Assembly (NCBI GenBank): GCA_025458545.1
Contig: JALOSH010000223.1
Location: 1-15,986, forward strand
Origin: Hydrogenophaga sp.
Lineage (GTDB): Bacteria; Pseudomonadota; Gammaproteobacteria; Burkholderiales; Burkholderiaceae
Length of the DNA stretch: 15,986 bases
Direction of reading: 5' to 3'
A program made the position numbers and the translations under genes. Shown one piece after another: positions 1 through 7,642 of the stretch. The first letter of the stretch is position 1. The number at the start of each line of letters is the position of its first letter. The notes under the pieces were generated by a model that was not told the DNA's origin, searched no databases, and saw only the letters and a program-made list of their open reading frames with translations.

Positions 1-186
1 CCACTCGAACTTCAGGCGCTCGCGCAGGGTGGCGTAAACGGTGTCGCTCAGCGTGGCACGCTCGCGCGGTCCCAGAGAACGGTTTTCGCGGAAGAAACGG
101 GCCACCACGGCGTCGGCGGGGTGGTCAAACTTGAAGACCTGTTCGATCAGGTTAGAACATTCGTCCAGAAGGGCTTTGGGGTGCAT
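1..186 (-). CDS. RsmB/NOP-family rRNA cytosine methyltransferase, N-terminal part (partial)
   Basis: The minus strand from the ATG at 186 stays open for 62 codons and runs off the left edge, so only the N-terminus is visible. The peptide begins MHPKALLDECSNLIEQVF and contains PADAVVARFFRENR and LGPRERATLSDTVY. This matches from memory the N-terminal helical domain of the RsmB/NOP-type SAM-dependent RNA m5C methyltransferases that Comamonadaceae carry near purN. The SAM-binding fold and catalytic cysteines would lie outside the window, so the activity cannot be confirmed here. It need not be rsmB itself, since the family has paralogues and the classical gene sits elsewhere, next to fmt in many genomes. 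The start is supported by the abrupt change to repeat sequence a few bases upstream. No strong Shine-Dalgarno is seen. Confidence 0.72.
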   Translation of the reverse strand, partial: MHPKALLDECSNLIEQVFKFDHPADAVVARFFRENRSLGPRERATLSDTVYATLRERLKFEW

Positions 187-197
187 ACCCGCATTCT

Positions 198-433
198 CCC
201 CCCTGCGCCGCTGATGCGGCTTCCCCCCTCCGTGGCGCGCCTGCGGCGCTTCGAGGGGGGACGACCCCTGTGGCCGGGCGAAGCCCGTTCCACGGGGCCA
301 CTGGAACAGGCACGCACTCCGCAGACACCTCCGGCGCGCGGTGCCTTCAAGCCAAGGATGCCGTGGAACGGGCTTCGCCCGGCCACAGGCATCGTCCCCC
401 CAGGGGGGGAAGCCGCGCAGCGGCGCAGGGGGG
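198..433. repeat. Inverted pair of GC-rich Comamonadaceae-type intergenic repeats
   Basis: Two copies of one GC-rich element lie head to head between the divergent methyltransferase and prfC genes. The left copy (about 198-295) and right copy (361-433) are reverse complements. The innermost 29 bases match perfectly (267-295 against 361-389), and the outer parts share the ccccctgcgccgct and gcggcttcccccc blocks. The left copy has about 20 extra bases around 231-250. Each copy also contains its own gggc-ttc-gccc hairpin. The right copy ends only 16 bases before the prfC start codon, so the pair fills the whole promoter and leader space of both genes. Similar gggcttcgccc elements recur downstream of prfC. 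No gene is seen in this stretch. Confidence 0.85.
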
Positions 434-449
434 TTGATAATCATGGGCT

Positions 450-2069
450 ATGTCCGAAATTTCGACCCAGGTGAAGCGTCGCCGCACCTTCGCCATCATT
501 TCCCACCCCGACGCCGGTAAAACGACCCTGACCGAGAAGCTGCTGCTGTTCTCGGGCGCCATCAACATTGCCGGATCGGTGAAGGCACGCAAGGCCGCGC
601 GGCACGCCACGTCCGACTGGATGGAGATCGAAAAGCAGCGCGGCATTTCGGTCGCATCCTCGGTGATGCAGATGGAATACCGCGACTGCGTGATCAACCT
701 GCTCGACACCCCGGGCCACCAGGACTTCAGCGAAGACACCTACCGCGTGCTGACCGCGGTGGACGCGGCTCTGATGGTGATCGACGCCGGCAACGGGGTT
801 GAACCGCAGACGCGGCGCCTGCTGCAGGTCTGCCGCGCGCGCAACACGCCCATCCTCACCTTCGTCAACAAGATGGACCGCGAGGTGCAGGCCCCGCTGG
901 ACCTGATGGACGAGATCGAGCGCGAACTGGGCATGACGGTGGTGCCGTTCACCTGGCCGGTGGGCATGGGCAAGACCTTCCGTGGCGTGTACGACCGCCG
1001 CACCGACCAGATGCGCGTGTTTGCCGCCGGTGAAGACCGGCGTGGCGGCGATGAGGATGTGCTGGCAGGACTCGACAACCCCGAGAGCGTGAAACGTTTC
1101 GGTGCCGAGTTCGAACAGGCCAGAGGCGAGCTTGAACTGGTCGAGGGCGCATCGCCCGCTTTTGAAGAAGAACAGTTTTTGGCCGGCAGACAGACGCCCA
1201 TGCTGTTCGGCTCGGCGGTCAACAACTTCGGCGTGCGCGAAGTGCTGGATGCGCTGGTGGACCTGGCACCGCCCCCGGGCGACCGGCCCGCCATCCAGCG
1301 CGTGGTGCACCCGGAAGAGAACAAGTTCACCGGCGTGGTGTTCAAGATCCAGGCCAACATGGACCCGGCACACCGCGACCGCATCGCTTTTGTGCGCGTG
1401 GCCAGCGGTCATTTCGAACGCGGCATGAAATTGCGTGTGGTGCGCAGCGGCAAGGACTTGCGACCCAACACTGTGGTGAGTTTTTTGTCGCAGCGGCGCG
1501 AGCTGCTCGACGAGGCCTTTGCCGGCGACATCATCGGCATCCCGAACCACGGTGTGCTGCAGCTCGGCGACACGCTGACCGAGGGCGAAAGCCTGCAATT
1601 CACTGGCCTGCCCTTCTTCGCGCCCGAAATCATCCGCAGCGTGGAGGTGGCCGACCCGCTGCGCAGCAAACAGCTGCGCGCCGGCCTCACGCAGCTGGGT
1701 GAAGAAGGCGCGATCCAGGTGTTCCGCCCGGTGGCGGGCTCGGTGCTGTTGCTGGGGGCCGTGGGCCAGCTGCAGTTCGAGGTGGTGGCGCACCGGCTGG
1801 AACACGAATACGGCGTCAAGGCCCGCATCATGAACAGCCCCTACCAGGTGGCGCGCTGGGTGACCTGTGCGCCCGAAGACGGCGGCGAGATCGAGCTCAA
1901 GAAATTCATCGACGCCAACAGCCACCGCGTGGCCCTGGATGCCGTGGACGCGCCCACCCTGCTGGTGGACCACGCGGCCACGCTGCGCGCGGTGGAAGCC
2001 AACTGGCCGAAGATCAAATTCCACGCGATGCGGGAGCATGCGGGGCTGGTGTTCCACCGCTCCATGTGA
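450..2069 (+). CDS. prfC: Peptide chain release factor 3 (RF3)
   Basis: RF3 is the cytosolic translational GTPase that removes RF1 or RF2 from the ribosome after termination. The 539-residue product has the full family length. The G domain is at the N-terminus with the P-loop SHPDAGKT (residues 18-25), the RGIS switch I threonine/serine region (64-67), DTPGH (86-90) and NKMD (140-143). The remainder has the elongation-factor-like domain II and C-terminal region typical of PrfC (for example VGQLQFEVVAHRLEHEYG). The ATG at 450 is chosen because MSEISTQVKRRRTFAIISHP matches the family N-terminus. The Shine-Dalgarno is weak, and an inverted repeat ends at 433, leaving very little room for a normal leader. 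It converges on purN and appears monocistronic. RF3 is non-essential in many bacteria. Confidence 0.97.
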   Translation: MSEISTQVKRRRTFAIISHPDAGKTTLTEKLLLFSGAINIAGSVKARKAARHATSDWMEIEKQRGISVASSVMQMEYRDCVINLLDTPGHQDFSEDTYRVLTAVDAALMVIDAGNGVEPQTRRLLQVCRARNTPILTFVNKMDREVQAPLDLMDEIERELGMTVVPFTWPVGMGKTFRGVYDRRTDQMRVFAAGEDRRGGDEDVLAGLDNPESVKRFGAEFEQARGELELVEGASPAFEEEQFLAGRQTPMLFGSAVNNFGVREVLDALVDLAPPPGDRPAIQRVVHPEENKFTGVVFKIQANMDPAHRDRIAFVRVASGHFERGMKLRVVRSGKDLRPNTVVSFLSQRRELLDEAFAGDIIGIPNHGVLQLGDTLTEGESLQFTGLPFFAPEIIRSVEVADPLRSKQLRAGLTQLGEEGAIQVFRPVAGSVLLLGAVGQLQFEVVAHRLEHEYGVKARIMNSPYQVARWVTCAPEDGGEIELKKFIDANSHRVALDAVDAPTLLVDHAATLRAVEANWPKIKFHAMREHAGLVFHRSM

Positions 2070-2140
2070 CCCCCCGCGCCGGGCTTCGCCCGTCACCCCC
2101 CAGGGGGCAACGCGAGCGGCCCGGCAAAGCCGGTTCTACC
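2070..2140. repeat. GC-rich intergenic repeat downstream of prfC
   Basis: This stretch begins right after the prfC stop codon. It contains two hairpins: cgggc-ttc-gcccg at 2080-2092 and ccggc-aaa-gccgg at 2121-2133, separated by cacccccc-aggggg. Its first hairpin and poly-C/poly-G layout resemble the element pair upstream of prfC, so prfC is bracketed by members of one repeat family. It may serve as a transcription stop between the convergent prfC and purN genes, but it lacks a T-tract. Confidence 0.65.
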
Positions 2141-2174
2141 GCGTTCTGCGTTGACTGCCCTTCGTTGAACGGTG

Positions 2175-2193
2175 GGACTGACTGTCTCAGTCC
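2175..2193. terminator. Small hairpin overlapping the purN stop codon
   Basis: The sequence ggactga-ctgtc-tcagtcc forms a perfect 7-bp stem with a 5-base loop. The purN stop codon (tga on the minus strand, 2187-2189) lies in one arm. There is no T-run on either side, so a rho-independent terminator role is uncertain. It could stabilise the convergent transcript ends. Confidence 0.35.
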
Positions 2194-2783
2194 ATCCGTG
2201 TGAGCAAACGCTCCACCGCACGCGGATACATGATGTGTTCCTGCGTCAGCACCCGCGCGGAGAGCGTCTGGGCGGTGTCGCCGGGCAGCACCGGCACCAC
2301 CGCCTGATCGAGGATCTCGCCGTGGTCGAGCTCGGAGGTCACGCGGTGCACCGTGGCGCCGGCGAACTTGCAGCCCATGTCGATGGCGCGCTGATGGGTG
2401 TTGAGGCCGGTGAAGGCGGGCAGCAGGCTGGGGTGGATGTTGACCAAGCGGTCTTCGTAGTGCGCCACAAAGCCGGGCGTGAGGATGCGCATGAAACCGG
2501 CCAGCACCAACAGCGAAGGCCGATGGCGGTCGATCTCGGCCATCAGCGCGGCGTCGAAGGCTTCGCGGGTTGGAAAGCCTTTGTGGTCCAGTGCGGCGGT
2601 GGCGATGCCCAGCTCCCGGGCGATGACAAGTCCTTGTGCATCGGCTTTGTTGCTGATCACCGCCGCCACCTGCGCGCCGAAGCGCTCGTTCCATTGCCGC
2701 TGCCGGGCCGCCTGCACGATGGCGGCCATGTTGGAGCCGCTGCCAGAGATCAGAATAACGATGTTTTTGTTCACGCCAGACAT
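2187..2783 (-). CDS. purN: Phosphoribosylglycinamide formyltransferase (GAR transformylase)
   Basis: PurN transfers the formyl group of 10-formyl-tetrahydrofolate to glycinamide ribonucleotide in purine synthesis in the cytosol. The 198-residue product has the family length. The phosphate-binding start [11 protein letters not shown] (residues 13-22) is present. The catalytic residues are visible as N115 and H117 in NIHPSLLP and D153 in TSELDHGEI, equivalent to N106, H108 and D144 of the E. coli enzyme. Where E. coli has the GLHTH histidine 119, this protein has Asn (GLNTH, residue 128). The ATG at 2783 is chosen because [14 protein letters not shown] fits the family. The frame stays open further upstream but would overlap the divergent yceH gene. 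Only 14 bases separate the two start codons, so their promoters must overlap each other or the neighbouring coding sequence. Confidence 0.96.
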   Translation of the reverse strand: MSGVNKNIVILISGSGSNMAAIVQAARQRQWNERFGAQVAAVISNKADAQGLVIARELGIATAALDHKGFPTREAFDAALMAEIDRHRPSLLVLAGFMRILTPGFVAHYEDRLVNIHPSLLPAFTGLNTHQRAIDMGCKFAGATVHRVTSELDHGEILDQAVVPVLPGDTAQTLSARVLTQEHIMYPRAVERLLTRMD

Positions 2784-2797
2784 GGCCGAGAAGTGTA

Positions 2798-3414
2798 ATG
2801 ACCCCCAACCACAGCCCCACCGCCCGAACCCACGATTTCGAGCAACGACCGCTCTCGTCCGCCGAAGCCCGAGTGCTCGGCACGCTGATGGAAAAAGCGC
2901 GCACCGTGCCCGACAGCTACCCACTCACCCTCAACAGCCTGGTGACCGGCTGCAACCAGAAGTCCAGCCGCGAGCCGGTGATGCAACTGCCCGACGCGCT
3001 GGTGGTGGAGGCGCTGGAAAACCTGCGCCAGTTGCACCTGGTGTTTGAAACCAGCGGCGGGCGCGTCACGCGGCACGAGCACAACTTCATGCGCGCGGTC
3101 GGTGTGCCCGATCGGTCGACGCCTTCCTGGAGGAACTGCAGGACCGATCGCCTGAAAAAGGCGGCCCGCTGGTGGTGAAGCTGCCGCGCGCGCCCGGCGC
3201 CCGCGAGCAGCGCTGGGCCCACCTGTTGTGCGGGCCGGTGGACACCAGCGCGCTGGCCAGCAGCGCGACGCCTGGCGCTTCGGGCGCCACCGAGGACGAG
3301 GTGATCGCGCTCACCCGCCGCATCGCCCAACTGGAGAACACGGTGGCCCTGTTGCAGGACCAGCTGCAAAACCTGCACGAGCAGCTTGGTCTGTCGCAGC
3401 CCGGACAGGACTGA
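2798..3414 (+). pseudogene. yceH: YceH/DUF480 (UPF0502) winged-helix protein, broken by an internal deletion
   Basis: The first open frame (2798-3178) encodes a clear YceH N-terminus: [20 protein letters not shown], then [11 protein letters not shown] and [20 protein letters not shown]. Near 3112-3118 the match jumps. The expected stretch around LLLRGxQTxxELR, about 33 residues, is absent. The next match, [18 protein letters not shown] and then [21 protein letters not shown], is in a different frame and runs to the stop at 3412-3414, ending in a coiled-coil-like tail (IAQLENTVALLQDQLQNLHEQL). The first frame ends instead at 3176-3178 after about 20 unrelated residues. The missing part covers much of the second winged helix, so a functional product is unlikely. 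The junction sits at a tcggt motif that may have been a short direct repeat. The molecular role of YceH is not well defined. Sequencing or assembly error remains possible. Confidence 0.88.
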
Positions 3415-3494
3415 AACGAACGGTCGTGCCAAACTTCAGCGCCCGGTCAGACACGCCTGCCCGGCCAGCGGCAAACCCGCACCAGGAGACACAC

Positions 3495-4676
3495 ATGGAT
3501 TTGGCATTCACGCCCGAAGAGCAGGCGTTTCGAGACGAGATTCGCGCCTGGGTCAAGGGCCACTTGCCCGCCGACATTGCCCACAAGGTGCACAACGCCC
3601 TGCGCCTGAGCCGCGACGACATGCAGCGCTGGGCCAAGATCCTGGGCGCCAAGGGCTGGCTCGGCTGGGGCTGGCCCAAGGAATTTGGAGGCCCGGGCTG
3701 GACCGCGGTGCAGAAGCACCTGTTTGAAGAAGAATGCGCGCTCGCCGGTGCGCCGCGCGTGGTGCCGTTTGGCCCGGTGATGGTGGCGCCGGTGATCATG
3801 GCTTTTGGCAACCGGGAACAGCAAAAGCGCTTCCTGCCCGGCATCGCCAGCGGCGAGGTGTGGTGGAGCCAGGGCTACAGCGAGCCGGGCTCGGGTTCGG
3901 ACCTGGCCTCCGTCAAATGCCGCGCCGAACGCCAGGGCAACACCTACCTGGTCAATGGCCAGAAGACCTGGACCACACTCGGCCAATACGGCGAATGGAT
4001 CTTCTGCCTGGTGCGCACCAGCAACGAGGGCAAGCCGCAGACCGGCATCAGCTTTCTGCTGATCGACATGAAGTCGCCCGGCGTCAGCGTGCGGCCCATC
4101 AGGCTGCTGGATGGCGAATGCGAGGTCAACGAGGTCTGGTTCGACAACGTCGTGGTGCCGGCCGAGAACCTGATCGGCGAAGAGAACAAGGGCTGGACCT
4201 ACGCCAAGCACTTGCTGAGCCACGAACGCACCAACATCGCCGACGTGAACCGCGCCAAGCGCGAGCTGGAGCGCCTCAAGCGCATCGCCAAGACCGAGGG
4301 CGTGTGGGACGACCAACGCTTCCGCGACCAGATCGCGCTGCTGGAGGTGGACGTGGTGGCGCTGGAGATGCTGGTGCTGCGCGTCCTGAGTGCCGAGAAA
4401 TCGGGCAAGAACTCGCTCGACATCGCCGGCCTGCTCAAGATCCGCGGCAGCGAGATCCAGCAGCGCTACGCCGAGCTCATGATGCTCGCCGCGGGCCCGT
4501 TTGCCCTGCCGTTCATCGAGGAAGCCATGGAAGCGGGCTGGCAAGGCGACTTTCCCGGCGGTGTGGTGGGCAACGCCCCCCTGGCCTCGACCTATTTCAA
4601 CATGCGCAAAACCACGATCTACGGCGGCTCGAACGAAGTTCAGCGCAACATCGTGGCGCAAACCGTGCTCGGCTAA
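3495..4676 (+). CDS. pimC: Acyl-CoA dehydrogenase, PimC-like (pimeloyl-CoA dehydrogenase large subunit type)
   Basis: This is an FAD-dependent acyl-CoA dehydrogenase that forms the alpha,beta double bond of an acyl-CoA. The 393-residue product resembles, from memory, the large subunit of the Rhodopseudomonas palustris PimCD enzyme for dicarboxylyl-CoA: MDLAFTPEEQAFRDEIR at the start, WPKEFGGPGW (60-69), the flavin/substrate segment SEPGSGSDLAS (129-139), QKTWTT (156-161) and IYGGSNEVQRNI (375-386). The Glu found in the YEGT motif of MCAD-type enzymes is Gly here. E244 in SHERTNIA aligns with the catalytic Glu of the LCAD/IVD type and is the likely base. A good ribosome site (aggaga, 3484-3489) precedes the ATG. 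The next gene starts 9 bases after its stop, which points to a two-subunit enzyme. Exact substrate is unproven. Confidence 0.85.
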   Translation: MDLAFTPEEQAFRDEIRAWVKGHLPADIAHKVHNALRLSRDDMQRWAKILGAKGWLGWGWPKEFGGPGWTAVQKHLFEEECALAGAPRVVPFGPVMVAPVIMAFGNREQQKRFLPGIASGEVWWSQGYSEPGSGSDLASVKCRAERQGNTYLVNGQKTWTTLGQYGEWIFCLVRTSNEGKPQTGISFLLIDMKSPGVSVRPIRLLDGECEVNEVWFDNVVVPAENLIGEENKGWTYAKHLLSHERTNIADVNRAKRELERLKRIAKTEGVWDDQRFRDQIALLEVDVVALEMLVLRVLSAEKSGKNSLDIAGLLKIRGSEIQQRYAELMMLAAGPFALPFIEEAMEAGWQGDFPGGVVGNAPLASTYFNMRKTTIYGGSNEVQRNIVAQTVLG

Positions 4677-4685
4677 GGAACCCCC

Positions 4686-5801
4686 ATGGACTTCGATTTT
4701 TCCGACGACCAGGAACAGCTGCGCGACGCGGTGCGCAAGTGGGTCGACAAGGGCTACAGCTTCGAGCGCCGCCGCGCCATCGTGGCAGCAGGCGGTTTTG
4801 ACCGAGCGGCTTATGCCGAACTGGCCGAGCTTGGCCTGACCGGGCTGTATGTACCGGAATCGCAGGGCGGCATGGGCATGGGGCCGGTCGAAGGCATGGT
4901 GGTGATGGAGGCGCTGGGCAGTGGCCTGGTGCTGGAGCCGGTGGTCCATGCACTGATCGCCGGGGCTGTGCTGGCGGGCAGCGCGCCCGATGCCTTGCAA
5001 ACCCAGTGGTTGCCGGGCATCGCCTCGGGCGGGTCGCTGGTGGTGCTGGCGCACCAGGAGCGCCAGGCGCGCTACCACCTGGATCGCTGCTCCACCACCG
5101 CGGCTCAGAACAACGGCGGCTGGACGGTGTCAGGCACCAAGAGCGTGGTGGCGGCGGGTGACTGTGCCGATGCCTTTCTGGTCCCTGCCATGGCAGGCGG
5201 TCGGTTGGCGCTGTTTCTGGTGGAGCGCGGCGCCAACGGCGTGCACACCAGGGGATACCTCACACAAGACGGCAGCCGTGCCGCCGAAGTGATCCTAGAG
5301 GACACACCCGCCGCCCTGGTCTCGCTGGAGGGTCTGAGCGTGCTGGAACACGCGGTGGCCATCGGCATCGCCGCCCAGTGCGCGGAAGCGGTGGGTGTGA
5401 TGGACAAGGTGCTGGCGATCACCGTCGACTACATGAACACCCGCAAGCAGTTCGGCGTGGCCATTGCCAGTTTCCAGGCCCTGCGCCACCGCGTGGCCGA
5501 CATGAAAATGCAGCTGGAGCTGGCCCGGTCCATGAGTTACTACGCCAGCCTCAAGCTCAACGCTGCGCCCGATGAGCGCCGCCGTGCCATGGCCCGTGCC
5601 AAGGTCCAGCTCGGTCAGAGCATGCGCTTCGTTGGCCAGCAGGCGGTGCAGCTGCATGGCGGCATCGGCGTGACCGACGAGTACATCATCAGCCACCACT
5701 TCAAGAAGCTCACCCAGCTGGAAATGGGCTTTGGCGACACCCTGCACCACCTGGGAGATCTGTCCAGCCGTCTGCAGGACACGGCCGGCGTTTTCGCCTG
5801 A
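4686..5801 (+). CDS. pimD: Acyl-CoA dehydrogenase, PimD-like (pimeloyl-CoA dehydrogenase small subunit type)
   Basis: This is the probable partner subunit of the preceding dehydrogenase, together forming a heteromeric FAD enzyme for medium-chain or dicarboxylic acyl-CoA degradation. The 371-residue product starts MDFDFSDDQEQLRDAVRKW and has the shortened ACAD fold. It has an N-terminal helical domain (about 1-110), a beta-barrel with WTVSGTKSVV (146-155), and a C-terminal helical domain with YMNTRKQFG (249-257), the family's FAD-contacting RxxFG-like motif. QLHGGIGVTDEY (322-333) follows. The canonical catalytic Glu is not evident, as expected for a PimD-like chain whose active-site base lies in the partner. 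The ribosome site aagga overlaps the upstream stop codon, indicating translational coupling. No other pim genes (ligase, thiolase, hydratase) are visible, and the operon appears to end here. Confidence 0.85.
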   Translation: MDFDFSDDQEQLRDAVRKWVDKGYSFERRRAIVAAGGFDRAAYAELAELGLTGLYVPESQGGMGMGPVEGMVVMEALGSGLVLEPVVHALIAGAVLAGSAPDALQTQWLPGIASGGSLVVLAHQERQARYHLDRCSTTAAQNNGGWTVSGTKSVVAAGDCADAFLVPAMAGGRLALFLVERGANGVHTRGYLTQDGSRAAEVILEDTPAALVSLEGLSVLEHAVAIGIAAQCAEAVGVMDKVLAITVDYMNTRKQFGVAIASFQALRHRVADMKMQLELARSMSYYASLKLNAAPDERRRAMARAKVQLGQSMRFVGQQAVQLHGGIGVTDEYIISHHFKKLTQLEMGFGDTLHHLGDLSSRLQDTAGVFA

Positions 5802-6005
5802 GCGGGGTTCGTGTCGCCCCCCATGGCGAATTTGGCACACATGGGGCCAGAAATGCAGCGCACGGTGCGTCCTGAGTGTCTGCTGTGACATTCCCGGGTT
5901 ACCATAAGAGTACTTTTTGGTCACATGCTGGCGCGTGAAGCGCCGCCTGTTCGTGTCGATCGGGCTCAAGAAGTCAAGATCCATCCACCCATGCCACACC
6001 TCACC
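5802..6005. other. Intergenic leader/promoter region upstream of the first DUF11 gene
   Basis: No gene is seen here. The 204 bases are more AT-rich than the flanking genes around 5880-5925. A GG-N10-GC arrangement inside tttggcacacatggggcc (5832-5848) is a weak sigma-54-like match, lacking the TTGC part of the -12 box. The motif agtacttttt (5909-5918) is shared in core form with the region in front of the second DUF11 gene. Two extra in-frame ATGs at 5925 and 5991 make the exact start of the downstream gene uncertain. No strong terminator follows the pimD-like gene. Confidence 0.5.
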
Positions 6006-7511
6006 ATGCGAACCTCTTGGCTCTCAATCGGGAAATGGCTGCTCAGCGCATGCCTGCTGCTGGCGGCAGGCCTCAGCCAGGCCCAGGTGGCCTACGGCAT
6101 TTCCCGCACCCAGACCTACATCATCAACCCCAACACCGGGGTGGCCACGCTGCCTGCGGTGGCGGGCAACTACTCTGCCCAAGTGGGTTATGAGTCCTCC
6201 GCCATGGCGGTGAGCCCGCTCAACGGCCTGCTGTACATGGTCGAGCGGACGGCCACCACCACGCCGCGCATCGCCACCTGGAACCCGGCCACCGGCGTGG
6301 CCACCAACCTGGGCGCGGTCACGGCGCCGGTCACCGCTGACATTCTTCGCTCCACCTTCTGTCCCAACGGGCGCTGGTACATCGCCGGCAATGGCAGCTC
6401 CGGTGGCGTGGGCTTCGAGATCTACGAGATCAACCCCAACACCCGCGCCCTGGTGCGAACCATCGTCGTCAACAACATTCCGACGTTCGGTTCTGGCGAC
6501 ATTTCCTGCGTCAGCAACGGCGATCTCTACACCCTGGCGGCCGACAGCAACGCAGCCACCGGCGTTTACCGTCTCTACCGGTTGACGGCGGCCCAGATGA
6601 CCACCGGTGGCACGCTGGCGGCCGCCGTCATTGGTCCGCTCAACGTCAACGCCAACGATGCCCCGAACGGTCTGGTGGAAGTGCCCACCGGGTCGACCGG
6701 TTGCGCGACCGCACCCTGTTTGTTGGCCTCCGGCACCCCGGCCAGCCAGATCGTCTGGTCTGTCAACAGCACCACCGGCGCTGCCACCACCCGCACCGTT
6801 GCATCGGGCGCCGCCCTGGTGGACCTGTCGCGAGAGTTCCCTCGCGATGTTTCTGGCTCCAAAACCGCCACGCCCACCGTGGCCCTGCAAGGCAACACCA
6901 TCACCTACACGGTTCGTGCGGCCAACTCCGGCCCGGCCGTGGCGGGTTCGGTCACCGTGGCCGACACGCTGAACCCGGCGGTGTTCAACGTCGCAGCCGC
7001 CACCTGGACCTGCGCGGTCACCACACCCGGCGTGGCCACCGCCCTGCCCACCGCCTGCGGCGCAGCGTCCGGCACCGGTAACGTCAACAGCTACGCCAAC
7101 CTGTCGATCAACAGCACGGTGACCTATACCATCCGCGCTCCGCTGCTGAGCAGCTTCGCTGGCACCGCCACCAACACCGTGGCCCTCAGCTTGACCGGGA
7201 CCACGGTGGACGTGACGCCGAGCAACAACACGGTCACTGTGACCAGCACGGTTGGCCCAGCCGCCACACTGACGGTGGCCAAGACCAATGCTGTGGGCAC
7301 GCTCACCGCCGGGCAAACCACCAGCTACGTCGTCACCGTGACCAACAGCGGCCCGGGCAATGCGACCAACACCCTGGTGACCGACCCGCCGGTCGCCGGG
7401 CTGAGCTGCACCACCGTGACTTGCAGTGTGGCCAGCGGGGCCGCCGTGTGCCCGGTGCCGCCAGCGCTGAGCATCGCCAACTTGCAGGGGAGCGCCACCG
7501 GGCTGCCTTGA
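6006..7511 (+). CDS. Exported DUF11-repeat surface protein, C-terminally truncated
   Basis: From the ATG at 6006 the 501-residue product begins with a clear Sec signal peptide: Arg/Lys n-region, then LLSACLLLAAGLSQA with likely cleavage after residue 26. Residues about 27-280 have beta-propeller-like repeats such as TYIINPNTGVATLP and IYEINPNTRALV. Two DUF11-type Ig-like repeats follow (about 285-415 and 418-501), each opening like LTVAKTNAVGTLTAGQTTSY. The second repeat stops early: after SIANLQGSA only TGLP precedes the stop, where homologues continue with the last strands and often a sorting tail. The 3' end lies in a 119-base segment nearly identical to the end of the gene at 8666-11032. 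Starts at 5925 or 5991 are possible, but only 6006 places the signal peptide at the N-terminus. A role in the cell envelope or matrix is inferred; no enzyme motif is seen. Confidence 0.78.
   Translation: MRTSWLSIGKWLLSACLLLAAGLSQAQVAYGISRTQTYIINPNTGVATLPAVAGNYSAQVGYESSAMAVSPLNGLLYMVERTATTTPRIATWNPATGVATNLGAVTAPVTADILRSTFCPNGRWYIAGNGSSGGVGFEIYEINPNTRALVRTIVVNNIPTFGSGDISCVSNGDLYTLAADSNAATGVYRLYRLTAAQMTTGGTLAAAVIGPLNVNANDAPNGLVEVPTGSTGCATAPCLLASGTPASQIVWSVNSTTGAATTRTVASGAALVDLSREFPRDVSGSKTATPTVALQGNTITYTVRAANSGPAVAGSVTVADTLNPAVFNVAAATWTCAVTTPGVATALPTACGAASGTGNVNSYANLSINSTVTYTIRAPLLSSFAGTATNTVALSLTGTTVDVTPSNNTVTVTSTVGPAATLTVAKTNAVGTLTAGQTTSYVVTVTNSGPGNATNTLVTDPPVAGLSCTTVTCSVASGAAVCPVPPALSIANLQGSATGLP
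7378..7496 (+). repeat. 119-bp direct repeat, copy 1 (3' end of first DUF11 gene)
   Basis: This segment matches 10884-11002 at 118 of 119 positions; the only difference is g7395 against a10901. It encodes LTDPPV(A/T)GLSCTTVTCS and on to SIANLQGSA in the same frame in both genes. Sequence immediately upstream in the two genes is the same domain but clearly diverged, so the identity boundary is sharp. Confidence 0.95.
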
Positions 7512-7516
7512 GATTG

Positions 7517-7564
7517 GGCGCCCCATCAAAAAACCCGCCTCGGCGGGTTTTTTGATGGGGCGCC
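7517..7564. terminator. Perfect 48-bp bidirectional rho-independent terminator
   Basis: Arms of 23 bp (7517-7539 and 7542-7564) pair perfectly around a 2-base loop. The core is cccgcc-tc-ggcggg followed by T6 on the plus strand and, because of the symmetry, also by T6 on the minus strand. It lies between the convergent first DUF11 gene, whose stop is five bases upstream, and the lipoprotein gene, so it can stop transcription from both sides. Confidence 0.92.
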
Positions 7565-7576
7565 TGGGAAAACTCT

Positions 7577-7641
7577 GACAAACATGGGATCGAACCAGAG
7601 ACAGGCAGCTGTTGTTGGGACCTCTAACCGCCATGTTTGTC
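7577..7641. repeat. Short inverted repeat downstream of the lipoprotein gene
   Basis: The 11-bp arm gacaaacatgg (7577-7587) is the exact reverse complement of ccatgtttgtc (7631-7641), separated by 43 bases. It sits just outside the lipoprotein stop codon (7643-7645) and next to the 48-bp terminator. Its purpose is not known. It could be the remnant ends of a small lost element or an RNA structure at the transcript end. Confidence 0.6.
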
Positions 7642-7642
7642 C

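Noticed and set aside
121..474. Small plus-strand ORF across the inverted repeat upstream of prfC
   Set aside because: It runs antisense through the methyltransferase start and through repeat sequence, with no ribosome site or conserved motif.
441..2096. Minus-strand 551-codon open frame opposite prfC
   Set aside because: Composition is that of an antisense shadow (His, Gln, Val, Ala rich), and the plus strand encodes an unmistakable RF3 over the whole length.
5832..5848. Sigma-54 promoter (GG-N10-GC in tttggcacacatggggcc)
   Set aside because: The -12 element lacks the TTGC consensus and there is no visible upstream activator site; kept only as a weak possibility in the intergenic entry.
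7575..7620. Possible tRNA 3' end on the minus strand (ggttcgatccc)
   Set aside because: The T-loop-like string has no matching 5-bp T stem and no acceptor or anticodon arm nearby.
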